Shown: one piece after another, positions 1-7,611 of the stretch
Layout: each line of letters opens with the position of its first letter
Numbering within the stretch: position 1 is the first letter of the stretch
DNA from: JAWLCQ01 sp041687095
GTDB taxonomy: Bacteria > Planctomycetota > Phycisphaerae > SM23-33
Reading direction: 5' to 3'
NCBI GenBank assembly: GCA_041687095.1
Contig: JAWLCQ010000104.1
Coordinates: 1-16,299, forward strand
Length of the DNA: 16,299 nt
Translations under genes and position numbers: made by a program
Notes under the pieces: model-generated
What the model was told of the DNA's origin: nothing
The model's database searches: none
What the model saw: only the letters and a program-made list of their open reading frames with translations

Positions 1-34
1 GGCTTGCCGCGTCGTAGCCGCAGGCGAAGACGGG

Positions 35-93
35 AACCCCTCTCCCCTGGGGGAGAGGTGCCGAGCGAAGCGAGGCGGTGAGGGGGCGCCCGG
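35..93. repeat. Dispersed palindromic repeat, copy A
   Basis: The copy opens with a self-complementary core (CCTCTCCC, then GGGAGAGG), followed by a GAGCGAAGCGAGG segment and a GTGAGGGGGCGCC tail. Two much closer copies lie at 14089-14158 and 14223-14292. Order and spacing of the three blocks are conserved while individual bases differ, so this is a diverged member of one family. It lies upstream of the first gene with no ORF through it. A role as a REP-like element or RNA hairpin is inference. Confidence 0.75.
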
Positions 94-145
94 AAGAAGA
101 GAGTGCTCAGGGACCTCGAACCAAGGGACCTGTGAACCAACCAGT

Positions 146-193
146 AACCAGTCAACCAAGCAACCAGTCAACCAAGCAACCAGTCAACCAGCA
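146..193. repeat. Tandem repeat, three 16-bp units
   Basis: Units start at 146, 162 and 178. The first two are identical (AACCAGTCAACCAAGC) and the third diverges only at its end. A partial unit precedes them. The array ends 12 bases before the acyltransferase ATG and occupies the place where a promoter or ribosome-binding site would be expected. The exact reverse complement of the unit occurs at 816-831, in the loop of the inverted repeat beyond the same gene. Confidence 0.9.
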
Positions 194-205
194 TCCGGTC
201 CTCCT

Positions 206-775
206 ATGAAGCTTCTGGACACGATCTACAACCGTCTGGCGTTTGCGTTCCACAAGGTGCAGTGCGCGGAGTTCCCCACGATCTTCGGGCGGATCCTCGT
301 CGCGAAGTTCGCCAAGGGCGGGACCATCCGCATGGGCAAGGGCGTGGTCATCAACTCCTCCCTGCGGGCCAACCCCGTCGGGGGGACGCGGACCGTGTTC
401 CTCATCAAGGGCCCCCAGGCCGTCATCGAACTCGGCGACCGCGTGGGGATGTCCAACGTCACCATCGGGGCGTACAACCGCGTCACGATCGGGGACGACG
501 TGTGGATCGGGGCGGGGTGCAAGATCTTCGACAACGACTTCCACTCCCTCGTCTTCGAGGAGCGGATCGCCGACGTGAACATCGGCAACCGCCCGGTGGA
601 GATCAAGGCCCGCGCGTTCATCGGGGCCGACTCGATGATCCTCAAGGGCGTGACCATCGGCGAAGAGGCCGTCGTCGGCGCCAAGGCCCTCATCACCAAG
701 AGCGTCCCCGCAGGCGAGATCTGGGCGGGCAACCCGGCCAAGAAGGTCGGGGAGGTACGAAAGGCTGGGCAATAG
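206..775 (+). CDS. Hexapeptide-repeat (left-handed beta-helix) acyltransferase
   Basis: The 189-residue product has the profile of the maltose/galactoside/xenobiotic O-acetyltransferase superfamily, which transfers acetyl or acyl groups from CoA to sugars or other small acceptors and works as a cytoplasmic trimer. Isoleucine-rich hexapeptide turns run from about residue 45 to 165 (IELGDRV, VTIGAYN, VTIGDDVWIGAG, VTIGEEAVVGA). The loop DNDFHSL at 109-115 supplies the probable catalytic His113. The family-typical close, PAGEIWAGNPAKKV, is at 168-181. Acceptor specificity cannot be read; a surface-polysaccharide role is common in the family. No clear Shine-Dalgarno sequence precedes the ATG, unlike most genes here, so it may be translated from an upstream message or the 5' region may have been replaced by repeats. 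The stop codon lies inside the first unit of a heptamer repeat. Confidence 0.9.
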   Translation: MKLLDTIYNRLAFAFHKVQCAEFPTIFGRILVAKFAKGGTIRMGKGVVINSSLRANPVGGTRTVFLIKGPQAVIELGDRVGMSNVTIGAYNRVTIGDDVWIGAGCKIFDNDFHSLVFEERIADVNIGNRPVEIKARAFIGADSMILKGVTIGEEAVVGAKALITKSVPAGEIWAGNPAKKVGEVRKAGQ

Positions 776-802
776 GGAATAGGCAATAGGGACTAGGGAC
801 TA
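768..802. repeat. Heptamer tandem array
   Basis: Five consecutive 7-bp units read GGCAATA, GGGAATA, GGCAATA, GGGACTA and GGGACTA. The first unit contains the TAG stop of the acyltransferase. The series resumes once at 854-860, after the inverted repeat, so the inverted repeat looks inserted into the array. Confidence 0.85.
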
Positions 803-854
803 GCACTACAACGAAGCTTGGTTGACTGGTTAACGTCTTTCGTTGTAGTGCTAG
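800..854. repeat. Perfect 16-bp inverted repeat with 23-nt loop
   Basis: The arms CTAGCACTACAACGAA (800-815) and its exact reverse complement (839-854) enclose a loop at 816-838. The loop begins with a 16-base stretch that is the exact reverse complement of the tandem unit at 146-161. The stem is less GC-rich than its surroundings and has no T-run after it, so a standard intrinsic terminator is unlikely. A small mobile or REP-type element is possible. Confidence 0.9.
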
Positions 855-892
855 GCAATAGGGACTGGGGAAAAGAAGCCCGGGCCGACGCC

Positions 893-969
893 ATGGACGG
901 GATGGACAACGCCTCTGTCTCCCCATGTCCATGCTGTCCATGAAGTCCATCCTGTCCATCCCGTCCATA
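893..969. repeat. Nonamer repeats and 16-bp inverted repeat
   Basis: Five 9-bp units of form NNGTCCATN run from 925 to 969. Two units in the opposite orientation lie at 893-908, so 893-908 and 953-968 form a perfect 16-bp inverted repeat. There is no plausible gene across it. Similar ATGGAC-type nonamers are, from memory, common in environmental planctomycete and related genomes. Confidence 0.85.
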
Positions 970-1053
970 CGTGTAATCCTGAAATCTGCGTAATCCCTTT
1001 CTTCCTCGCCGTTTCTTCTTCGCGCCTTTGCGTGAGACTTCAATCCCTCCCGC
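970..1053. repeat. Dispersed non-coding motif, first copy
   Basis: Reading the minus strand, the stretch has a CGCAAAGGCGCGAAG-like part followed by a GGATTACGCAGAT-like part. The 14-mer ATCTGCGTAATCCC at 984-997 recurs at 8764-8777 in another spacer. It sits just downstream of the sulfatase stop. With the repeats before it, it fills the 278-bp gap after the acyltransferase; no further gene is visible there. Confidence 0.6.
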
Positions 1054-2475
1054 TCAGACCCACCCGCCCAGTTCGTCCTTCGTCCGCTCCAGGAACCGCT
1101 CGCGGGCGTCGGGCGAGTCGCGGTGGCGGAAGGCCTCCAGGGCCGGATCGCCCGTCTGCTCCATCCACGCCTCCAGTGACGCCCGCAGTTCGCGCAGCTC
1201 CTCCGCGCAGGCGGGGTCTGTGACGCGGTTGTCCAGGGCGTGGGGGTCGGCGGCGAAGTCGTAGAGTTCCTCGGCCGTGCGGTGGAGGAACAGGTGGACG
1301 CGGTTGGCGATGGCGGGGTCGCCGGCGGCCGCGTCGCGCATGGCCGCAAACGTCCGCCCCGACTGGGACTCGTTGTGGAACGCCCGCTCCCCGTTCGCCC
1401 AGGCGTTATAGATGTACCCCCACCGCCGCGTCTGTACGCACCGCATGGGGTAGTTGCCCTTGCCCGCGGTCTGGTGGAACTGCGTGAACGCGCGGTCCCG
1501 CTCCGGCTGCCTCTCGCCCCGCAGCAGCGGGACGAACGACCGCCCGTCCACGCCCTCGGGGCAGGGGAGCCCCGCGAGTTCGAGGAACGTGGGCGTCAGG
1601 TCGATCCCGGAGACGAAGTGCTCCGCGTCCACCCGCCCCGCGTCCGTCGCGCCCGGGAAGCGGACCAGCAGCGGGGTCTTGGTGCTGTGGAGGTAGCAGT
1701 TGGTCTTGGCGAAGGGGAAGGCCATCCCGTTGTCCGAGAGGAACACCACGAGCGTATCGGACTCCGCCCCGCTCTGGCGGAGGGCGTCGAGCAGGGCGGC
1801 CACGCCGTCGTCGCAGCGGCGGACGGAGCTGTAGTACTCGGCCATCTCGCGGCGGACGTCGGGCAGGTCGGGGAGGAAGCCGGGAACCGCGACCTCGCCC
1901 GCCTCGAAGACGCGGGAGGGCAGGGCGGCGGGGGGGCGGGGGGCTTGGGGCTCGTACCACTCCCGCTTGTCGTTCCCGAAGAACGGGCGGTGCGGGTCGT
2001 GCAGGTTGGCCATGAGGAAGAAGGGCTGCCTGGCCTCCCGCGCCCCGCGCAGGAACGCCAGGGCGTGCTCGCGGTAGAGGCGGGGGGACCGCCCAAAGCC
2101 CAGTTCCGGCTGATCGTACGCCAGGTTCCACTGGAAGGCGGCGTGGGGGGTGGAGTGGCCGACCTTGCCCAGGATCCCCACGCGGTAGCCTCCCTGCTTC
2201 AGCAACTCGGGCAGCGCGGGCACGTCGGGGCGGCGGAGGTGGAAGAACCCCTCGCCCCCGCTGCGGTGGGGGTAGCGCCCCGTGAGCATCGCCGAGCGCG
2301 ACGGCTGGCAGACGGCGATGGTGACGTGGGCGTGCTCGAACCGCACGCCCTGCTGCGCGAGGGCGTCGAGGTGCGGGGTCGTGCCCGCGGTCGCGCAGCC
2401 GTACGCGCCCAGGGAGTCCCAGTTGAGGTCGTCGGCGGTGATGAGGAGGATGTTGGTCGGGGCGGGGGTGGTCAT
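1054..2475 (-). CDS. Sulfatase (arylsulfatase/choline-sulfatase type)
   Basis: The 473-residue product is a formylglycine-dependent sulfatase that hydrolyses sulfate esters. Metal ligands Asp15-Asp16 lie in LLITADDLN. The maturation signature is C-Q-P-S-R at 56-60, where Cys56 is the residue converted to formylglycine, followed by LTGRYPHRSG. Further expected active-site residues are Lys104 and His107 (GKVGH), His159 and His162 (HDPHRPF), Asp248-Asn249 (SDNG) and Lys266. The start was chosen at the second in-frame ATG because GAAAGGAG lies 13 nt before it and the protein then begins right at the fold; an ATG 36 nt further upstream is also open but lies over the -10-like box. No signal peptide is visible, which is unusual since many planctomycete sulfatases are exported. 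It diverges from the toroid lipoprotein gene. The substrate is unknown. Confidence 0.95.
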   Translation of the reverse strand: MTTPAPTNILLITADDLNWDSLGAYGCATAGTTPHLDALAQQGVRFEHAHVTIAVCQPSRSAMLTGRYPHRSGGEGFFHLRRPDVPALPELLKQGGYRVGILGKVGHSTPHAAFQWNLAYDQPELGFGRSPRLYREHALAFLRGAREARQPFFLMANLHDPHRPFFGNDKREWYEPQAPRPPAALPSRVFEAGEVAVPGFLPDLPDVRREMAEYYSSVRRCDDGVAALLDALRQSGAESDTLVVFLSDNGMAFPFAKTNCYLHSTKTPLLVRFPGATDAGRVDAEHFVSGIDLTPTFLELAGLPCPEGVDGRSFVPLLRGERQPERDRAFTQFHQTAGKGNYPMRCVQTRRWGYIYNAWANGERAFHNESQSGRTFAAMRDAAAGDPAIANRVHLFLHRTAEELYDFAADPHALDNRVTDPACAEELRELRASLEAWMEQTGDPALEAFRHRDSPDARERFLERTKDELGGWV

Positions 2476-2488
2476 GGCGGTGCGGGAA

Positions 2489-2515
2489 CTCCTTTCTTTG
2501 CTGGGGGGCATTATA
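2489..2515 (-). promoter_or_regulatory. Sulfatase ribosome-binding site and -10 box
   Basis: On the minus strand TATAAT occupies 2515-2510 and GAAAGGAG occupies 2496-2489. No good -35 is seen at the usual distance. The box position supports translation from 2475 rather than 2511, because a transcript from this promoter would begin downstream of the first ATG. Confidence 0.5.
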
Positions 2516-2526
2516 GGGCAAATCTC

Positions 2527-2555
2527 GCGACATAGAATGGCCCGGGCGATGTCGC
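2527..2555. promoter_or_regulatory. Inverted repeat in divergent intergenic region
   Basis: GCGACAT (2527-2533) and ATGTCGC (2549-2555) are perfect inverted repeats with a 15-bp spacer. They lie between the divergent sulfatase and toroid-lipoprotein starts, close to the sulfatase -10 box. This is where an operator for a shared regulator could sit, but the arms are short and chance is possible. Confidence 0.3.
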
Positions 2556-2588
2556 TCGAAGGCTGAGGCTGCGCGAAAGGAGACGGGC

Positions 2589-3593
2589 ATGGTGTCCAGA
2601 ACGATCTGCCACATCGGTGGAGCGGTGGTGCTGGGATGGGTTGTGCTGGCGATGCTGCTGGGCGGGTGCAACGGTAACGGCGCGTTGGAGGCCGAGAACG
2701 GCCGAGCCGCCGCCCCCTCGCCCGCCGCGGCCCTCCGCGGGGGGGAAGCCTTCCTCTGGTCCCGCCAGCAGGCGGACGGGTCCTGGCCCACCGAGCCCGA
2801 GGGCTTCCCCGGCGGCTCGACCGCGCTGGCCGTCTGGGCCCTGCTCGACGCTGGCGTGCCCGCCGATGACGCCCGCCTGGCGAAGGCCATGGCGTGGCTC
2901 GCGGCGCTGGAGACCGACCAGACCTACACCCTCGCCGTCCGCGCCAACGCCTGGCAGACCGCCCGCACCGGACCCGCGGAGGACGTGCTCCTCCAACGCG
3001 TCCGCGACGACGTGACGCGCCTCGTGGGCGGCAGCGGGACCGGCGGGTACACCTACACCCTCAACGCACCCCCCGGCGGCCTGGGCGACAAGTCCAACAG
3101 CCACTACGCCGTCCTCGGCGTCGAGGCCGGGGAGGCCGCGGGCCTCCAGATCCCCCAACGCTACTGGCAGATGGTCCTGCGGTACTGGCTCGACGCGCAG
3201 AACGACGACGGCGGGTGGCCGTACAGCCTCCAGGGCACCGCCTCGTCCGCGACCATGACCGCCGCCGGAATCGCCACGCTCGCCCTCGCGCAGAACCGCC
3301 TGCAGTCCACCGCCGCCGACGCGGCCATCGACCGCGGGCTGGGGTGGCTCGACACGCACTTCGCGGCGTCCATCGAGGACCCCGCCGTGCTGTACTACTA
3401 CTTCCTCGCCCTGCAGCGCATGGGCCGCTTCGTCGACCGCCAGACGCTCGGGGACGTGGAGTGGCGCCCCGCCGTCCGCCGCACGCTCCTGAAGCGCCAG
3501 CAGCCCGACGGGCACTGGGAGGGCTCGTGGGGCCCGGACATCTCGACCGCCTACGCCCTCCTGGTCCTCTCCCGCCCGGAACCGCGGGAGTAG
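2589..3593 (+). CDS. Lipoprotein with prenyltransferase/squalene-cyclase-like alpha/alpha-toroid repeats
   Basis: The 334-residue product starts with a hydrophobic segment and the lipobox LLGGC (lipidated Cys27), so it should be anchored in an envelope membrane. The rest resembles the prenyltransferase/squalene oxidase repeat superfamily. Three QW-like motifs are visible: QQADGSWP (60-67), QNDDGGWPY (204-212) and QQPDGHWEG (304-312). Between them are paired helices such as STALAVWALLDAG and ATMTAAGIATLALAQN. The DXDD or DCTAE catalytic motifs of true terpene cyclases are not evident, so it is probably a binding or scaffold toroid rather than a cyclase. GAAAGGAG lies 6 nt before the ATG and decides the start. 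It diverges from the sulfatase. Such toroid proteins are common in planctomycetes with no established function. Confidence 0.8.
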   Translation: MVSRTICHIGGAVVLGWVVLAMLLGGCNGNGALEAENGRAAAPSPAAALRGGEAFLWSRQQADGSWPTEPEGFPGGSTALAVWALLDAGVPADDARLAKAMAWLAALETDQTYTLAVRANAWQTARTGPAEDVLLQRVRDDVTRLVGGSGTGGYTYTLNAPPGGLGDKSNSHYAVLGVEAGEAAGLQIPQRYWQMVLRYWLDAQNDDGGWPYSLQGTASSATMTAAGIATLALAQNRLQSTAADAAIDRGLGWLDTHFAASIEDPAVLYYYFLALQRMGRFVDRQTLGDVEWRPAVRRTLLKRQQPDGHWEGSWGPDISTAYALLVLSRPEPRE

Positions 3594-3794
3594 AGGCTAG
3601 CAAACGGTTGGGAGCGGAACGCGGGAGCCTTCCGGGCGGTCCAGCCGACCGCCGCTGGATTATGCGCATTGCAGTTCCTTCACGCGCGGGTGCCGTGGGT
3701 TGCGAAGCGCAGCGGCTTGCCACGGCGTAGCCCTGGCCGAGCCGGGAGCAACCACGTCCAATCGACGCCGCCTACGCATTGACTGGGATGCGTA
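3594..3794. other. Convergent intergenic spacer with hairpins
   Basis: This spacer separates two converging genes. GGCGGT (3635-3640) and ACCGCC (3648-3653) can pair, with an alternative TCCAGC/GCTGGA pairing. A second hairpin has arms GCCGTGG (3692-3698) and CCACGGC (3720-3726), and inside it AAGC pairs with GCTT. A bidirectional terminator role is possible but no T-runs are seen. The 18-mer at 3743-3760 recurs at 10741-10758. No gene is visible. Confidence 0.5.
3743..3760. repeat. 18-bp exact repeat, copy 1
   Basis: CGGGAGCAACCACGTCCA is identical to 10741-10758. In both places a CGC and GCCT-containing stretch and then a TTGAC hexamer follow within about 20 bp. At this copy the downstream sequence runs into the 3' end of hipA, so no gene start follows. 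Confidence 0.8.
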
Positions 3795-5024
3795 TTACTC
3801 GACCCCGGGCAGTGACCGCCTGACAAGTTCCGCTGTCTGCTGGGACACGCCGACCTCCTGGGCGAAGTCCATCCAGCGGCCGACGGCGGCGCGGACCTCT
3901 GCAAGGATGGCGTCTGCGTCCGCCGCGGCAAGCCCCGCGGGCGCCGCCAAGCGGAGCATGTCCGCCCGTTGCGGTTGCCTCCCCTGACCGTCGACCGTCA
4001 TCGAGTGCTCTCCGCCGGGTCCCGCCGTGAAGCACAGGTCGTACGCCGGTGAGAGCGACCACTCGCCCGTGCGATCGTCCAAAAGGAACGCGAAGTTCTT
4101 GACGTGATCGTCGCGGTTGTGGGCGAGCACGTTGAAGGTCATCATGCGGAACGCTCGGCGCACGTCGTGGTGGTTGCGCGTGAGAACCGCCGTCGCGCGA
4201 AGCAGATCCGCGTAGTCGGCCGAGGGGATTCGGAAGTTTGACTGGATGAGGTTTCCAAATGTGTGGACGTGGAGGCGGCGATTGCCTTCGCGGTCAAACC
4301 GTTTTGCGCCAAAGAACCTGTCGCCCTGGGACGTGAGGAACAGGCGGGTGGGGGGCATGTCGATTCCAGCGGCGGCCGCCATCCGCGCGTAGGCGTACTC
4401 CAACGGCCCGGCGTCGGGCGGGTCGTTGCGGGCGGCGAACTTGACGATCCAGTGCTCGTATCCTTCGGGCAGATCGTCCTCGCCGGATCGAATCGCCTCA
4501 CTGCCTTGGCCGACGCCGACGAGGACCTTGGGCCTGGCGCCCCCGGGCGAGCCGCCGGCATTGAGCAGTTGCGGCAGGACGTCGGCGGCCTGTCCGCCGA
4601 GGACCTCCTGCGACTGCCGGGCGAGGTCGTGCAGGTCGAAGACCGGGGCATCCGCATCCTTACGCTGTAGCGGCGGATGGTATGTCAGGGCGCCCATCGT
4701 TCGCGTACCCAGCCACGCCAGACGGTGCAGCGGACTCACCTCTCGCGGATCCATTCCGAGCGAGCGGAAATGCCGGTCCATGAGCAGCAGGCCCCACCCG
4801 TCCGGCAGCGAGTCGTCGAAGAGCCCCGGGAGCGGGCCGAACTGGCGATCGGTGTGCTCGAAGAGCCCGGGGGCGAACGGGAGGCTCAGCGGGGACAGGT
4901 CCCACCCATCCGCCAGGTACTCGCGGTCGTATTCGAAGTACACGTGCCCGCGATCCTCCGCGAGCGTTCCGACAGGGCGGGAATCGTCGGGGCGACGAGT
5001 AAGGCGGACCAGGAGCCTCCTCAT
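3795..5024 (-). CDS. hipA: HipA-family Ser/Thr kinase toxin
   Basis: The 409-residue product is a full-length HipA-type kinase; the E. coli member phosphorylates glutamyl-tRNA synthetase and halts growth. An N-terminal HipA_N-like domain spans about 1-115 (GRV-type beta strands, then LPDGWGLLLMDR at 74-85). The kinase part has a flexible Gly-rich loop GGSPGGARPK (157-166), a nucleotide-contacting Lys195 in WIVKF, the catalytic loop HNRDDHVKN (302-310), and the metal-binding Asp329 in SPAYDL. All catalytic elements look intact. The start ATG overlaps the hipB stop by ATGA, so the two are translationally coupled. Its target in this organism is not known; gluQ, a glutamyl-tRNA synthetase paralogue, lies directly upstream, but that adjacency alone proves nothing. 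Confidence 0.93.
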   Translation of the reverse strand: MRRLLVRLTRRPDDSRPVGTLAEDRGHVYFEYDREYLADGWDLSPLSLPFAPGLFEHTDRQFGPLPGLFDDSLPDGWGLLLMDRHFRSLGMDPREVSPLHRLAWLGTRTMGALTYHPPLQRKDADAPVFDLHDLARQSQEVLGGQAADVLPQLLNAGGSPGGARPKVLVGVGQGSEAIRSGEDDLPEGYEHWIVKFAARNDPPDAGPLEYAYARMAAAAGIDMPPTRLFLTSQGDRFFGAKRFDREGNRRLHVHTFGNLIQSNFRIPSADYADLLRATAVLTRNHHDVRRAFRMMTFNVLAHNRDDHVKNFAFLLDDRTGEWSLSPAYDLCFTAGPGGEHSMTVDGQGRQPQRADMLRLAAPAGLAAADADAILAEVRAAVGRWMDFAQEVGVSQQTAELVRRSLPGVE

Positions 5025-5332
5025 CGCCGGCCTCGCTTGGGCAGGGGGGCGGCGGAACGCGCCTCCAGTTCCGCCAGCGTGCGTGCCGGCGGCGGACGCA
5101 GAAGGGCCTCGAACTCGCCAAGACGCCCCAAGGCGAGGGCGGCCTTGAGGACCAGTTCCAGCGACGCGAGCCCCGTGTTCTCAAACCGTCTGAGCGATGC
5201 TTCGGTGACTCCCGCGCGCGCGGCGAATGTGCGGCGGGTCCATCCTGCAGTAAGCCGCAGCGCCTTCACCCGCTCGCCCAATTGGCGACCGACTTCGTCG
5301 GGGGTACGCAATGATAGGAGTGAAGATGCCAT
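5021..5332 (-). CDS. hipB: HipB-like XRE-family antitoxin
   Basis: The 103-residue product has a helix-turn-helix of the Cro/C1 (XRE) type at about 17-73; the turn and recognition helix are ARAGVTEASLRRFENTG (38-54). The tail is Ala/Leu-rich, basic and probably disordered, ending in PKRGRR. Family knowledge says HipB neutralises HipA and represses the operon. Its stop overlaps the hipA start (ATGA). The start lies only 6 nt beyond a near-consensus -10 box, so the message is probably leaderless; no Shine-Dalgarno sequence is present. The gene is otherwise as GC-rich as its neighbours, but its promoter is strikingly AT-rich. Confidence 0.9.
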   Translation of the reverse strand: MASSLLSLRTPDEVGRQLGERVKALRLTAGWTRRTFAARAGVTEASLRRFENTGLASLELVLKAALALGRLGEFEALLRPPPARTLAELEARSAAPLPKRGRR

Positions 5333-5337
5333 GACGC

Positions 5338-5379
5338 GAGTATACCAACTGCCAGAGTAAGTGACAAAATCTTATACTC
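5338..5379. promoter_or_regulatory. Candidate HipB operator half-sites
   Basis: GAGTATA (5338-5344) and TATACTC (5373-5379) are exact inverted copies. One overlaps the -10 box and the other lies upstream of the -35, giving a centre-to-centre distance of 35 bp. Paired operators over a hip promoter are known in E. coli, though with a different motif. This is a suggestion from position only. Confidence 0.35.
5339..5367 (-). promoter_or_regulatory. hipBA promoter, near-consensus sigma70 type
   Basis: On the minus strand TTGTCA (5367-5362) is followed by exactly 17 nt and TATACT (5344-5339). Transcription should begin about 7 nt beyond the -10 box, at or next to the A of the hipB ATG (5332). The best-formed promoter in the window belongs to a toxin-antitoxin operon. 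Confidence 0.75.
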
Positions 5380-5440
5380 TATTGCTTATAATCGTCATAG
5401 AAAGGCAATATATTATCAATAAACAACCAATGCCCGTTCT
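5360..5440. other. AT-rich island upstream of hipBA
   Basis: This is the most AT-rich stretch in the window, with TATATTATCAATAAACAAC-like composition against a strongly GC-rich background. It lies between the gluQ stop and the hipBA promoter. It may be an UP-element or regulatory region, or the scar of acquisition of hipBA. No ORF or terminator is convincing in it. Confidence 0.6.
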
Positions 5441-5481
5441 CCGCTTATCCCCTGCATCCCGTGCATCCCTGCTCCGCTCCG

Positions 5482-6480
5482 TCAATCGCCGCGGAGGAAC
5501 GCGTCGTCCTCGGGCGAGAAAACGATGGGCGTGTGGGGCAGGCGGGTGAGGGCGAAGCGGGCGAGGAGTTCCTCCAGCGTCGCCTCCCGCCGCTGCGCGT
5601 ACACGCCGCACCAGTAGCCCAGCAGGCCCAGCAGACGCTGCGGGGTCGTTCCGCGCTGGCGGTAGTGGTCGATCCGCGTATCCCCGTGCCGCTTCGCCAG
5701 CCTCCGCCCGTCCTCGCCCACCACCAGCGGCAGGTGCCAGTACGTCGGTTCCGGGCCGAGCCCCAGCAGGCGGCGGAGGTGGATCTGCCGGGCCCCCGAG
5801 TCCAGCAGGTCGTCGCCCCGCACGATGGCGTCGACGCCCGATTCGGCGTCGTCGAGGACGACGGCGAGCTGGTAGGCGGCCAGGCCATCGGACTTGTGGA
5901 TCACGAAGTCGCCCCCGATGTCCGAGAGGCGGAAGGTGCGGGGCCCGACGAAGGCGTCGGGGACGGTGATGGGGGCGTCGTCCGTGCGGACGCGCCAGGC
6001 GATGGGGCGGTCGGTCTCGGCGGTGAGGCGGGCGGTGATGTCGGGGACCGACAGCGGCCCGCCCTCCGTGCGCAGCGCGTCGAACCGCGCGCGGCAGGTC
6101 CCGGGGTAGGTGGGGGCGTCCCCGTCGGCGTGGGGGGCGGAGGCGGCCGACTCGATGTCCTTCCGCGAGCACGCGCACGGGTACGCCGCCCCCACGTCCA
6201 CCAGCCGCTGCAGGGCGGCGGCGTACGCCTCCCCGCGCTGCGACTGGTGCACGACGGGCCCGTCCCAGTCCAGCCCCAGCCAGCGAAGCTCGTCGAGCAT
6301 CTGCTCCGTCGCCCACGGTTTCACGCGCGGCCCGTCGAGGTCCTCGACCCGCATCACGATCCGCCACCCGTGCTGCCGCCCCAGCAGCCAGTTGACGAGG
6401 AACGTCCGCGCGTTGCCCAGGTGCAGCGCCCCCGTGGGGGAGGGGGCGAGGCGAGTCACGTGGCAGCGGTCGATGGTCAT
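5482..6480 (-). CDS. gluQ: Glutamyl-Q tRNA(Asp) synthetase
   Basis: The 332-residue product is a truncated glutamyl-tRNA synthetase paralogue that activates glutamate and attaches it to queuosine at the wobble position of tRNA(Asp). The class I signature APSPTGALHLGN is at 12-23, RVEDLDGPRV at 44-53, and the KMSKS-equivalent RRLAKRHGD at 259-267. The zinc site typical of GluQ is present: Cys102, Cys104, Tyr125 and Cys129 (PCAC, then TYPGTC). It lacks the anticodon-binding domain, as expected for this family, and its length is normal. The start at 6480 puts the fold at residue 8 and has GAGGAA about 11 nt upstream; the longer open frame upstream is spacer. It diverges from the WHy lipoprotein and lies upstream of hipBA on the same strand, with 149 bp between them. 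Confidence 0.94.
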   Translation of the reverse strand: MTIDRCHVTRLAPSPTGALHLGNARTFLVNWLLGRQHGWRIVMRVEDLDGPRVKPWATEQMLDELRWLGLDWDGPVVHQSQRGEAYAAALQRLVDVGAAYPCACSRKDIESAASAPHADGDAPTYPGTCRARFDALRTEGGPLSVPDITARLTAETDRPIAWRVRTDDAPITVPDAFVGPRTFRLSDIGGDFVIHKSDGLAAYQLAVVLDDAESGVDAIVRGDDLLDSGARQIHLRRLLGLGPEPTYWHLPLVVGEDGRRLAKRHGDTRIDHYRQRGTTPQRLLGLLGYWCGVYAQRREATLEELLARFALTRLPHTPIVFSPEDDAFLRGD

Positions 6481-6534
6481 GTCGTCGGCGTTCCTCGGGT
6501 TCGTTCGTGGCGAATTCCTTCGGCGGAAGAGCCC

Positions 6535-6540
6535 ATTATA
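6535..6540 (-). promoter_or_regulatory. gluQ -10 box
   Basis: TATAAT reads on the minus strand at 6540-6535, 54 bp before the gluQ start. No convincing -35 hexamer stands at 17 bp. The 10-mer CGGATCTTGC just upstream (6542-6551) is complementary to the loop end of the nearby hairpin at 6611-6620, so folded forms could include this promoter region. Confidence 0.45.
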
Positions 6541-6575
6541 CCGGATCTTGCCATGTATGGATGGAGCGGTCCCAG

Positions 6576-6645
6576 CGGACGCCAAATGGCAAGCCCCGGT
6601 CAGACCGCGAGCAAGATCCGACCGGGGCTTGCCATTTGGCGTCCG
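6576..6645. repeat. 26-bp perfect inverted repeat
   Basis: The arms at 6576-6601 and 6620-6645 are exact reverse complements, with an 18-nt loop. The right arm includes ACCGGGGCTTGCCATTTGGC. It lies between the divergently transcribed gluQ and WHy-lipoprotein genes, where a terminator is not expected, and no T-run follows. A REP-like element or DNA cruciform is more likely than a transcription stop. Confidence 0.92.
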
Positions 6646-6738
6646 TTCGCCCGAGGAACGAGATTGTCTACTGGGCGAGCAGTTGGTAGACAGCCTACAA
6701 TGGCCTGCATCGTCTGACCCTGAAAGGAGCCTCGCCGC

Positions 6739-7611
6739 ATGGAACTGTCCGCACAATCACATCGCCCGTTCGCGCTCTCCCCGTTCCGCCGCCTCGTCGC
6801 CCCGCTGCTCTTGCTGTGCCTGCTGCTGGCGAGCGGGTGCGGGATGATGGACGAGCCCACCGCGCGACTCGTGGGGGTGGGGCTGGACGACATCGGGCTC
6901 GACGCGGCGACGCTGCGGTTCGACGTCGAGGTCGCCAATCCCTACCCCGTGTCGCTCCCGCTGGCGAAGCTGGACTACACGCTCGCCTCCAGCGGGGCGC
7001 AGTTCCTCAGCGGGGAGGCCCCGCTCGAGGGCGTGGTGCCTGCGCGCGGCACGCGGACGGTCGCGTTGCCCGTCCGCCTGTCGTACGTCGAGCTGCTCAA
7101 GGCCGTGTCGGGCCTCCGGCCGGGCGCGGTCGTGCCCTACGACGCCGCCCTCGGGCTCTCCGTGGACGCCCCCGTCGCCGGCCTGCTCCGTCTCCCGCTT
7201 CGCCGCACCGGCGAGCTGCCCGTCCCCGCCGTGCCCGACGTCGAAGTCACCAGCCTCCGCTGGACGGACCTCTCGCTCAGCCGGGCGGCCGGGGAGGTCA
7301 ACCTCCGCGTCGTGAACCGCAACCAGTTCCCCATCGAGCTGTCCAACCTCGCCTACGCCCTCTCGCTCGCCGGCACCCAGGTCGCCGACGCGACCATCGA
7401 CCAGAGCGTGCCCTTCCAGGCCGCCGGGGATGCGCAGACCGTGCAGATCCCGATCTCGTTCTCCCCGCAGCGGCTGGGGGTGGCGGTGCTGGGCGCGCTT
7501 CGCGGGGAGGCGGCCGCCTACCGCCTCACCGGGGCCATGGGCCTGCAAAGCCCCTACGGGCCCATGACGCTCCCGCTGGACAAGACGGGACGGGCGAAGC
7601 TCACGCGATGA
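6739..7611 (+). CDS. Lipoprotein with two WHy/LEA14-type domains
   Basis: The 290-residue product begins with a charged N-terminus, a leucine-rich membrane segment (about 19-31) and the lipobox LASGC (Cys34), so it should be a lipid-anchored envelope protein. The mature part holds two similar beta-sandwich repeats of the water-stress/hypersensitive-response (LEA type 2) kind, about 43-160 and 167-288. Each has an LRFDVEVANPYPVSLPL-like strand pair (59-75) or its equivalent LRVVNRNQFPIELSN (189-203). LEA14-like proteins are linked to desiccation tolerance in plants; in bacteria their role is not established. GAAAGGAG at 6722-6729, 9 nt before the ATG, decides the start. The 3' end overlaps the convergent PIN-toxin gene by 11 bp. 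Confidence 0.85.
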   Translation: MELSAQSHRPFALSPFRRLVAPLLLLCLLLASGCGMMDEPTARLVGVGLDDIGLDAATLRFDVEVANPYPVSLPLAKLDYTLASSGAQFLSGEAPLEGVVPARGTRTVALPVRLSYVELLKAVSGLRPGAVVPYDAALGLSVDAPVAGLLRLPLRRTGELPVPAVPDVEVTSLRWTDLSLSRAAGEVNLRVVNRNQFPIELSNLAYALSLAGTQVADATIDQSVPFQAAGDAQTVQIPISFSPQRLGVAVLGALRGEAAAYRLTGAMGLQSPYGPMTLPLDKTGRAKLTR